Positions 1-7,802 are shown, counted from the first letter of the stretch. The stretch: 64,000 nt of DNA from an uncultured Flavobacteriales bacterium (GCA_913057205.1 CAJXNO010000011.1:20966-84965), one strand, 5' to 3'. Program-made: numbers and translations. Notes: generated from the letters alone by a model not told the origin.

Positions 1-32
1 GCTTCGAAACCGCCACAAGCCATATGCAAAAC

Positions 33-1229
33 GTTGGCAGTTATTAGAAAAAAATGAGATGAAAAAAATAATCACAATTAGCTGCGTCCTACTATTTTGC
101 CTTCCTGCGCTTGCTCAGTCAGGCTTTGATGAGGACTATTACTATATGAAGTGCGGCACTAAACTTGGCAAAAAATCAGAACTAATAGAGGGCTGTGTAA
201 GTGCGATTCCAAAAGAATATCATGATGCATATCGGGAACAAGCCAAGGTATGTGCCTGCTTAATGAGAACCATAGCAAAACACTATACTTACAAAGAACT
301 TGAATCTCTCGTCAAAATATATGGTTCAGATTTTTCAAAAGTAATATATAAAGACGGTGATTTGGAAGTAGTTTCAGACCTTGAAGATTGTGCAATGACC
401 TATATTGACCAAAGTTTCAATATCACCAAAGATGGTGAAAGTTTTGAGGAAGGATTTATGATTGGGTGTATCAGAGAACTAAAAAATAACCCCGACTTAA
501 AGGAAGTAGATATTGATGAATTCGTTTATTGCGATTGCATTAAAGAAGAAATTCAAAAGAGAGGTTTTTCATTATCTCAACTTGACGAAATTGAAGATGA
601 AAATTCAGTTCTTTTTAATGAAGTATTCATTTCCTGTTTGAGCAAGCCTGGAGTGCTAAAAGAATCATCAACTTCAACCAATGATGTAGTTGGTTATTCA
701 AAATCTGACCATGTTTCCTTAATAAATTATGGGGTAGCTTTCAAGGTTAAAATCAAAGTTGGCAGTTTATCAAAATACTTCATTCTTGACAGTGGGGCAA
801 GTGATGTTTTGATTTCCAGTGATTTTGAAAGAGAATTATTATTAGATGGGCTTATAAGTAGAGAGAACTATCTGACAGATGACTATTATTCCCTTGCTGA
901 CGGTTCAATAGTAAAGTGCAGGCGTATTTTATTGGACGGCTTTGAAATTGGTGACTTTACTGTGAATAATGTAACTGTTGCTATCGTTGACAATTCAGAC
1001 AATAGCTTACTGCTTGGAAAGTCATTCCTTGACAAGTTCGCTAACTGGTCGATTGACAACAAAAACTCGACACTGTATTTAGAAAAAAAGTGAAAATAAA
1101 CGTGCCACAACATCGGCTAAGAAAACATGCGGGCTGACACGGTAAAATGAACATTACAACACATAACAAAACTTGATTCTCGGCTGACAAATACGTATTC
1201 CAAAACCCGCACGTTTCTTAGCCAGAGCC
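33..1229 (+). mobile_element. Integron-like gene cassette 1 (retropepsin-like protease)
   Basis: Starts at GTTGGCAG (33-40), has one ORF, and ends in an attC-like imperfect hairpin (1103-1238) whose right end is GTTGGCA. Confidence 0.6.
59..1093 (+). CDS. Secreted retropepsin-like (clan AA) aspartic protease
   Basis: N-terminal signal peptide; FILDSGASDVLIS catalytic motif and downstream LLLGKSFLDKF typical of single-domain aspartyl proteases. Confidence 0.7.
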   Translation: MKKIITISCVLLFCLPALAQSGFDEDYYYMKCGTKLGKKSELIEGCVSAIPKEYHDAYREQAKVCACLMRTIAKHYTYKELESLVKIYGSDFSKVIYKDGDLEVVSDLEDCAMTYIDQSFNITKDGESFEEGFMIGCIRELKNNPDLKEVDIDEFVYCDCIKEEIQKRGFSLSQLDEIEDENSVLFNEVFISCLSKPGVLKESSTSTNDVVGYSKSDHVSLINYGVAFKVKIKVGSLSKYFILDSGASDVLISSDFERELLLDGLISRENYLTDDYYSLADGSIVKCRRILLDGFEIGDFTVNNVTVAIVDNSDNSLLLGKSFLDKFANWSIDNKNSTLYLEKK

Positions 1230-1238
1230 GTTGGCAGC
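1103..1238 (+). repeat. attC-like recombination site 1 (~136 bp imperfect hairpin)
   Basis: Left arm GCCACAACATC-GGCTAAGAAAACATGCGGG pairs with right arm CCCGCACGTTTCTTAGCC-AGAGCC-GTTGGC. Confidence 0.6.
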
Positions 1239-2820
1239 CATAAAAAAAGACAGACAATGAGAAAGACATTATTATTTCTATTTTTTCTAATTACAGCAAT
1301 AAGTCTCAAAGGACAAGACTTAAGCGGATTCAAATATGTTTTTGTTCCAACACTAACCTATCAAAACGGTGGAACAGATATTTGGAGCATATCATCGAAA
1401 TTAAGGACATCATTTATGCAAAAGGGGTTCATTGTTCTAGACGAATCATCTACAGCACCGCAAGAATTACAAAAAGACCCATGTCTACTTTTAAGGTGTT
1501 TTATTGATCATACAAACGTTACCTACGGTACAAACTCTGTTAATCTTACACTTAAAGATTGTAATGACAGAATTGTGCTTACAAGTAAAGGAAGTGCAGC
1601 AGGTTGGTCTGTTCAAGACGATTTTAATAAAGCCACGAGAAGGGCATTTGATAAAATAAGTGACCTTCCATATAGGTTTAACACTTCCAAAACACCCAAA
1701 CTTGATTTACCAGAAGTTGAAAAAACTGAAGAAACTGAACAATCACTAACTGCATATTTTGACTCAAATGCTTTAGACGAAATTGAAGGTATTTATAAAT
1801 CCTACCAGTCTGACCAATTAGGCTATTACAAAATTGGAATCAAAAAATTCGGGAGCAAGTATAAGGCTATAATAATTGAATCTGATCTCAACCATTGGAA
1901 GCAAGGTGAAGTCAAAGCCGTTTTTGAGACTAGCTCAATGAAAGGGTTTTATTCAACAAAATGGTATATGGGGAATAAAACACCATTTGAAACATTCGCT
2001 TTAATGGAAAACCCTGCTTTACTGACAGTTGAGTTTAAAGATGACAAAACAGGCGAAAAGCGAACCGATCAATTTATCAAAATGTATCCGTCAGCGGATG
2101 TAAGCGCCTCTACTGCCATTGATGGTATAAAAGCAACAGGGAGTGGTTTTGTTATTTCTACTGATGGTGTTATTGCCACAAATGCCCATGTAATTGAAGA
2201 TGCTGACAGAATCGAAATACACCTTAATAATGAATTTGGTACAAAAACATATTCTGCTTCAGTTCTTCTAAAGGACGAATCAAACGATGTTGCTTTATTA
2301 AAAATAGATGATGATGAATTCAAAGGATTCAATTCATTGCCATATTCAATTCTTCAAACTACTGAAATTGGTGAAGACGTTTTTACAATTGGCTTTCCAT
2401 TGAGTAGTTTAATGGGTGACAATTACAAAGTAACAAATGGAATTATCAGTTCAAATAGTGGTTTAAAGGACGATGTGCGTTTCATTCAAATCACAGCACC
2501 AATTCAACCAGGAAATTCAGGTGGACCACTTTTTAATAGGGATGGAAATGTGGTTGGTCTGACAACTTCTAAACTAAATGAAAGAGCAATTGGAACATCA
2601 ATTGAAAATGTAAACTATGCAATCAAGGCGACTTACTTGATTAACATATACAACATGCTTCCAAACAAAGAACAACTAAGCAAGAGCTCGACATTATCTG
2701 ACAAGGAGTTAAAAGACCAAGTTAAGGTTCTAAAGAATTATATCTGTCTGATAAAAATATATTAAAAAATACGACTGTCAACAAAAGCTATAGGGCATTA
2801 AAAAGCCCCATAGCCAAACC
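1230..2820 (+). mobile_element. Integron-like gene cassette 2 (trypsin-like protease)
   Basis: Starts GTTGGCAGC (1230); its own hairpin begins ACTGTCAAC, nearly complementary to that start. Confidence 0.6.
1257..2765 (+). CDS. Secreted trypsin-like serine protease (HtrA/S1C-like catalytic domain)
   Basis: Signal peptide; GSGFVISTDGVIATNAHVIEDA, DVALLKIDD and QPGNSGGPLFNRDGNVVGL give the His/Asp/Ser triad context. Confidence 0.85.
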   Translation: MRKTLLFLFFLITAISLKGQDLSGFKYVFVPTLTYQNGGTDIWSISSKLRTSFMQKGFIVLDESSTAPQELQKDPCLLLRCFIDHTNVTYGTNSVNLTLKDCNDRIVLTSKGSAAGWSVQDDFNKATRRAFDKISDLPYRFNTSKTPKLDLPEVEKTEETEQSLTAYFDSNALDEIEGIYKSYQSDQLGYYKIGIKKFGSKYKAIIIESDLNHWKQGEVKAVFETSSMKGFYSTKWYMGNKTPFETFALMENPALLTVEFKDDKTGEKRTDQFIKMYPSADVSASTAIDGIKATGSGFVISTDGVIATNAHVIEDADRIEIHLNNEFGTKTYSASVLLKDESNDVALLKIDDDEFKGFNSLPYSILQTTEIGEDVFTIGFPLSSLMGDNYKVTNGIISSNSGLKDDVRFIQITAPIQPGNSGGPLFNRDGNVVGLTTSKLNERAIGTSIENVNYAIKATYLINIYNMLPNKEQLSKSSTLSDKELKDQVKVLKNYICLIKIY

Positions 2821-2829
2821 GTTGTAAGC
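2774..2829 (+). repeat. attC-like recombination site 2 (short, 56 bp)
   Basis: ACTGTCAACAAAAGCTATAGGGC...GCCCCATAGCCAAACCGTTGTAAGC imperfect inverted repeat. Confidence 0.6.
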
Positions 2830-2853
2830 AATTGAAGAACTCAAATAGGCTTC
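2818..2853 (+). repeat. 36-bp direct repeat, copy 1
   Basis: ACCGTTGTAAGCAATTGAAGAACTCAAATAGGCTTC, identical to 5339-5374. Confidence 0.9.
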
Positions 2854-3313
2854 AATCATCATCGGACTCAACACCAAAGCATTGTAAAGACGATGCTATA
2901 CACCCACATATTGGGTTATACTATACCCTCGAAACCCTGACCAAAACAAGAAACCGATTTAGAATCACACACCCCCAAGGTGATTCGATGCCCTAGGTTT
3001 TAGCTTTCAGGTTTTAGTTGACTTTCAATCAATTACTGAGGTTTTTTATAGCCACCCCTACACTCTAGAGTAACCCCTAACATTTACTCACCTGTGCTTG
3101 TATAGGTCATAGTCAAAAATGATTAACCAGCGTATCCAATACATTCTGAGTAGTTTAGTTTTGTTATTGGGCGTTCCAGAAGTGGTTAATTTAAGCTGTA
3201 TCTTAATAATGGCCTTATCAAAACGCTAAGTTAACATGCTGAAAAAAAGAGTATAAATCCGTTAAACGTCAACTTTATAAGCGATAATAAGTGTGCGCTA
3301 ATAAAACAAGAAC

Positions 3314-4198
3314 ATGCCTAGAGAAATAATATTTGGAGAAATAACAGGGGTTCAAGAGGGTCATTGGTTCGAAGGACGCAAGGAAATGATGCCAGCAAGC
3401 TTTCATCGTAATTGGGGAGCAGGTATTGACGGAAATGGTTCTGAAGGAGCTGCGGCAATTGTCCTCTCTGGTGGCTATGAGGATGATAAAGATCTCGGTG
3501 ATGAAATAATTTACACTGGTGCAGGTGGTAATGATGCAAATTCAGGTAAACAAGTAGCAGATCAAAAATGGACTAATAGAGGAAATGCGGGTTTACTAAA
3601 AAGCATGAACGAGGGACTACCTGTTAGAGTGATCAGAGGATACAAGCACAAATCTCCATTCTCACCTACCTCTGGCTATACATACGCTGGTTTGTATAGT
3701 GTTGTCGATGCTTGGCAAGAAACGGGTAAAAGCGGATTCAAAATTTGTCGCTATAGATTGCTCTATGTGGGAGATAATACCGAAAGGAAATCTGCTGAGG
3801 AAGTTGAATTAGACTTAGATCATAATGTCAGAGAAAAGAAGCGTGTAAAAGGCACTGTTCTGAGAATAGTTCGTGATACAAAATTAGCCCATGATATAAA
3901 AGCACTGTATAATCATAAATGTCAGGTTTGCGATTTTGCTATTCCAACAAAAAATGGATTTTACTCAGAGGGAGCGCATATTAAACCCTTGGGAAAGCCA
4001 CATAATGGTGATGACAGTTTAGCTAACTTAATTTGCCTTTGTCCAAATCATCATGTTATGTTCGACAAAGGCTCTTTTTCAATCTCTGATAATTATGAAT
4101 TACTTGGTGCAGAGTCAGGACAATTAGCAGTGCATACTCAGCATAAAATCGATAAGGAAAATTTAAACTACCACAGAGGAAGTCATGGGTATAATTAA
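3314..4198 (+). CDS. SRA/YDG domain - HNH endonuclease (type IV, modified-DNA-dependent restriction-like)
   Basis: N-terminal GEITGVQEGHWFEGR..GIDGNGSEGAAAIVLSGGYEDDKDLGDEIIYTGAGG is a YDG/SRA signature; C-terminal CQVCDF..GAHIKPLGKPHNGDDSLANLICLCPNHHVMFDKG is an HNH nuclease. Confidence 0.9.
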   Translation: MPREIIFGEITGVQEGHWFEGRKEMMPASFHRNWGAGIDGNGSEGAAAIVLSGGYEDDKDLGDEIIYTGAGGNDANSGKQVADQKWTNRGNAGLLKSMNEGLPVRVIRGYKHKSPFSPTSGYTYAGLYSVVDAWQETGKSGFKICRYRLLYVGDNTERKSAEEVELDLDHNVREKKRVKGTVLRIVRDTKLAHDIKALYNHKCQVCDFAIPTKNGFYSEGAHIKPLGKPHNGDDSLANLICLCPNHHVMFDKGSFSISDNYELLGAESGQLAVHTQHKIDKENLNYHRGSHGYN

Positions 4199-4598
4199 GG
4201 TTGTATGTGGTGTCATTTACGACAATGACAAAGTTTTCATTTGCCGCAGAAAGGAGGGGAAATCTCTTGCTAGTTTTTGGGAGTTTCCTGGGGGTAAAGT
4301 TGAACAAAACGAAACAGATCAACTTGCTTTAAAACGAGAACTTCAAGAGGAACTTGAAATGGAAATAAATATTATAGGTCTTGTTGGCCAATCTAACCAC
4401 GATTATGGGAGTTTTCAAGTTGAATTATACGGATACGCTTGTGATTTAGTCAATTATCAGGGCAAGTTAACCGACCATGATGCTTACAAATGGGTGGATA
4501 TTGCTAAACTAGACGAGTACAAACTTGCTCCTGCAGATATTCCAATTAAACGAATGATAGAAAACAAAAATCGCACAACAAAACCTAAACTGCATTAA
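4185..4598 (+). CDS. Nudix hydrolase, MutT / NudG (CTP pyrophosphohydrolase)-like
   Basis: Nudix box GGKVEQNETDQLALKRELQEEL; N-term VVCGVIYDNDKVFICRRKEGKSLASFWEFPGGK; overlaps the upstream nuclease gene by 14 bp. Confidence 0.85.
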   Translation: MGIIKVVCGVIYDNDKVFICRRKEGKSLASFWEFPGGKVEQNETDQLALKRELQEELEMEINIIGLVGQSNHDYGSFQVELYGYACDLVNYQGKLTDHDAYKWVDIAKLDEYKLAPADIPIKRMIENKNRTTKPKLH

Positions 4599-4626
4599 AA
4601 CGCAGCTTAGCCAAAACGTTATGTGC
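4573..4626 (+). repeat. attC-like recombination site 3 (short, 54 bp)
   Basis: GCACAACAAAACCTAAACTGC-attaaaac-GCAGCTTAGCCAAAACGTTATGTGC imperfect inverted repeat. Confidence 0.6.
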
Positions 4627-5341
4627 AACTAAAAAATAGGAACATATGAAAAAAACGACAGCAACTTTAATCCTAACAATCTTGACAGCCTTTGCATTTG
4701 GGCAGATTGACGACAATTTGACGAAAGCACAGTGGAAACCAGGAAAGGAAAACATCATTTATGAAAATACAATTTTGCGACATGAAGGAAAAAATGATCT
4801 TGGTGGTATACTTAATGTTGGCTTCCAAACATTCGCTCAGGTTAAGGCAGACATAGAGCAAAGAGCTGACAAAGAAATGTGGACACCTGAAAAGAAAAAG
4901 GAAACAGTTGAAGCCTTTGAGAAACTTGCACTCGGTGGTATGATACATTTATACCTTACTCGTCTAACGATCGACGCTGCGAACACTGAAATGTTTACTG
5001 TTGTTGTAAGAGACTCATCTGACAGCAATGAAATCTTAAGGAAAGACCTTAAGAGTGATATTCCAAATACACCGTCAAGTGGGAGTGACTATTGGTGGAA
5101 TTATACTGCAATTCCAATTTCAGAACCTGTCAACGGAAAAATCTATATCTACATAATAGACAAGTTGGGTGGGGACAACAACAAGTTTAAGTTTGAAGTA
5201 AACCTATAAAAGCAGCACATAACAATGGGTATAAAAACATAGGGCGGACGATGGTTTCCGTAAGTTTTTGGCACATAGTAAACTTAGTCTAGGTGGACAG
5301 GAAAGCAGATCCGAAATGCCCTACATTTCATACCCGAGACC
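4618..5341 (+). mobile_element. Integron-like gene cassette 4 (hypothetical secreted protein)
   Basis: Starts GTTATGTGC (4618-4626) and its own hairpin starts with the exact reverse complement GCACATAAC (5215-5223). Confidence 0.65.
4646..5209 (+). CDS. Hypothetical secreted protein
   Basis: 187-aa ORF with signal peptide MKKTTATLILTILTAFAFGQ; sole ORF of cassette 4. Confidence 0.65.
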   Translation: MKKTTATLILTILTAFAFGQIDDNLTKAQWKPGKENIIYENTILRHEGKNDLGGILNVGFQTFAQVKADIEQRADKEMWTPEKKKETVEAFEKLALGGMIHLYLTRLTIDAANTEMFTVVVRDSSDSNEILRKDLKSDIPNTPSSGSDYWWNYTAIPISEPVNGKIYIYIIDKLGGDNNKFKFEVNL

Positions 5342-5350
5342 GTTGTAAGC
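5215..5350 (+). repeat. attC-like recombination site 4 (136 bp imperfect hairpin)
   Basis: GCACATAACAATGGGTATAAAAACATAGGGC...GCCCTACATTTCATACCCGAGACCGTTGTAAGC. Confidence 0.65.
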
Positions 5351-5374
5351 AATTGAAGAACTCAAATAGGCTTC
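5339..5374 (+). repeat. 36-bp direct repeat, copy 2
   Basis: Identical to 2818-2853. Confidence 0.9.
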
Positions 5375-5495
5375 TGTAATGCACCCCAAATTTAAGACAG
5401 GGAGTCAAGTTAGGAAAAGACCTAAATTTAACAACCTGAACAATGAAAAGACGTACAAGACAGGCTTAATGAAATGCTCTACGGATTGGAACAGG

Positions 5496-5891
5496 TCAAA
5501 GATGCATGTCCTTCGTTAAGTAGTCATAGCAAATAGCGCGGTCGCCCACGTCCTTACTTGCATAATATGCCACTCCGTAGGTGGAGTCCACTTGACCGAA
5601 GTTTCCGATTGCTTTAGGGTTGCGGCTTAAGTTAGCTCCAATTGCCACATCCTTAATTGTCAAATCTTCATCTTTAACCTCCAGAATCAGATGCATGTGG
5701 TTCATGCTGTTCTGTCTGTCTCGCTCGACTGGGTAAAAGACCTTTTTTATGGCTGTTACGTTTGTGATTAAACGGGTCGCTAGTTTGTAGGCAGACATCT
5801 CCGTAAACGGAAAGTGTCGGCGTATAGTTGCTGTGTAAGACCAGTCTGTTTCTGAGAGGAAATTACCCCATTCTCTTGCTATTATATTCAT
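5496..5891 (-). CDS. Putative HUH-type replication/relaxase-like endonuclease (small Rep)
   Basis: NHMHLILEV has an H-U-H motif (HMH); YYASK fits YxxxK catalytic Tyr motif; WSYTATIRRHFPF N-terminal context. Confidence 0.5.
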   Translation of the reverse strand: MNIIAREWGNFLSETDWSYTATIRRHFPFTEMSAYKLATRLITNVTAIKKVFYPVERDRQNSMNHMHLILEVKDEDLTIKDVAIGANLSRNPKAIGNFGQVDSTYGVAYYASKDVGDRAICYDYLTKDMHL

Positions 5892-6153
5892 GTGCTTCGT
5901 AGTTTACTTCGTTGGTGATGGGACATACCGAGGGTATATGGGAACCCCATTAGATTATATACGAAGAATCGGTAAATCCGTTTTGAATTCGTGCCTTCTA
6001 GTCCTGCTAGGGTTGATGATTTCAGGCTCAATTCTTCTTGGATAACGCCAAGAAATCTTAGGCTTGTTCAACTGTTAGAAGTTGGTCTTAATGGACAGAA
6101 GGGGCGGCTTGGGAGGGTAGTGAAATCGCACCTGGTCGAGTCTTATGAGTATA

Positions 6154-6429
6154 TCAGTTCACAACATCGATAGTGAATGTCTTTAGACTTTCGCCCACTT
6201 GCATAGTATTCTCTACCGCTTTCATTTTAGGTAGTACAAGATTTGCTAGCTTAATAAACACATCAATTCTGTCCTTTGGGGATAAGCTATCAATATCATT
6301 TTGAAGGGTCTCTACATTGCTACTTACTAAATCCGCGAATACTTCTCTTACGTATTCTTGAACCTTATTTGCTGACCCTTTTGGTCTTCCTGCGGGGTTA
6401 CCGCTATGTCCTTTTTCAAATCGTGCCAT
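6154..6429 (-). CDS. DUF5681-like protein (phage/mobile-element associated)
   Basis: FEKGHSGNPAGRPKGSANK N-terminal signature. Confidence 0.65.
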   Translation of the reverse strand: MARFEKGHSGNPAGRPKGSANKVQEYVREVFADLVSSNVETLQNDIDSLSPKDRIDVFIKLANLVLPKMKAVENTMQVGESLKTFTIDVVN

Positions 6430-6605
6430 CTCTCTGTTATTAATCTGTTGTTAGTGTACAATAGATATACGATTGAATCGCCGTTTTGTAGCAATTTCAA
6501 AGGTTATTCTGAGATATAGTAAGTCGTAGAATTAGCGGAATTATCCGAAGAGGATATGCCCAAGGTTTAGAAAAATTAACCTTTATTTTTGCTCGAAACA
6601 CAGTT

Positions 6606-7445
6606 ATGAGAATCACCATCCTTGCAGCACTTTTCATATTGGTTTCATGTGATGGGACCGACCAATCAGAGTACGAAGAAGCAATTCACTCGCTTGAGAG
6701 TTCATTTGTTGTTGGTAGAGGAATTAGCAAGATGGATTCAGGAGACTATCGCGGGGCAATAGAAGACTTCAACAAAGCAATTCAGCATGACCCGAATGAT
6801 GCTTTTGCCTACAACAGTAGAGGAATGAGCAAGAGGAATTTAGGAGACTATCGCGGGGCGATAGAAGACTATAGTAGAGCAATTGAACTTGACCCGAATG
6901 ATGCCCTGGGATATGTCGGTAGAGGAATTAGCAAGAAGAATTTAGGAGACTATCGCGGGGCAATAGAAGACTTCAACAAAGCAATTCAGCATGACCCGAA
7001 TGATGCTTTTGCCTACAACAGTAGAGGAGCAATCAAATCACTATTATATGACCATCGCGGAGCTATAGAAGACTATAATAGAGCAATTCAACTTGACCCA
7101 AATAATGCCCAGAGATATGTCGGTAGAGGAATTAGCAAGGCTGATTTAGGAGACTATCGCGGGGCGATAGAAGACTATAATAGAGCAATTCAGCTTGACC
7201 CAAATAATGCCCAGGGATATGTCGGTAGAGGAATTAGCAAGAAGAATTTAGGAGACTATCGCGGAGCAATAGAAGACTTCAACAAAGCAATTCAGCTTGA
7301 CCCGAATGATGCTATTGCCTACAACAATAGAGGAATGAGCAAGCTTTTAATAGGAGATTTTAACGGTGGTTGCCTCGATTTAAGCAGAGCTGGAGAGCTG
7401 GGGCAAATGGAAGTATATGACCTGATTAGAAAGTATTGCCAGTAA
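6606..7445 (+). CDS. Tetratricopeptide repeat lipoprotein
   Basis: Lipobox-like LVSC; six near-identical 34-aa TPR units GDYRGAIEDxxxAIxxDPNxAxxYxxRGxSKxxL. Confidence 0.9.
   Translation: MRITILAALFILVSCDGTDQSEYEEAIHSLESSFVVGRGISKMDSGDYRGAIEDFNKAIQHDPNDAFAYNSRGMSKRNLGDYRGAIEDYSRAIELDPNDALGYVGRGISKKNLGDYRGAIEDFNKAIQHDPNDAFAYNSRGAIKSLLYDHRGAIEDYNRAIQLDPNNAQRYVGRGISKADLGDYRGAIEDYNRAIQLDPNNAQGYVGRGISKKNLGDYRGAIEDFNKAIQLDPNDAIAYNNRGMSKLLIGDFNGGCLDLSRAGELGQMEVYDLIRKYCQ
6740..7350 (+). repeat. 102-bp tandem TPR-coding repeats with a 204-bp higher-order period
   Basis: GACTTCAACAAAGCAATTCAGCATGACCCGAATGATGCTTTTGCCTACAACAGTAGAGGA occurs twice, 204 bp apart. Confidence 0.85.
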
Positions 7446-7455
7446 AAGAGATAAT

Positions 7456-7668
7456 ATGAAACACATCAAAATACTAATCCTTTTTGCTATCCCATTGCTG
7501 CTACTTGGGTTTACGCACTCCCGCATATCAAATGATTACGCTACAACGCTTAAAGAGACCTTAGAATGTAAATTCAGCCAGTGTCAGGCTATAGCTAAAA
7601 GCACAGGGAAACAATGTAAGCGCTGTGTTTCAAATAAGGGAGACTTGTATTGTTGGCAGCACGATTAA
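7456..7668 (+). CDS. Small secreted Cys-rich (zinc-ribbon-like, DUF5763-like) protein
   Basis: CQAIAKSTGKQCKRCVSNKGDLYCWQH pattern after a hydrophobic N-terminus. Confidence 0.5.
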   Translation: MKHIKILILFAIPLLLLGFTHSRISNDYATTLKETLECKFSQCQAIAKSTGKQCKRCVSNKGDLYCWQHD

Positions 7669-7802
7669 TTTCTAAATCACGAGTTTCTCCTTCATCTTGA
7701 AGAGTATTTGAGGTTTTACCCACCCTATTTGTACCTTATTTGTACCCTGTACGGATAACTATTTGATTACTAGACTTAGTTACTTTTTGTATCGGAAAGT
7801 GA

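Larger units (their letters stand above)
2821..4617 (+). mobile_element. Integron-like gene cassette 3 (SRA-HNH nuclease + Nudix hydrolase)
   Basis: Lies between GTT boundaries at 2821 and 4618; terminal attC-like hairpin at 4573-4626. Confidence 0.55.

Noticed and set aside
886-1113. Minus-strand ORF over the aspartic protease gene
   Set aside because: Shadow ORF antisense to a gene with clear motifs; no recognisable domain
5991-6173. 60-aa plus-strand ORF between the Rep-like and DUF5681 genes
   Set aside because: Short, no motif, no plausible initiation signal
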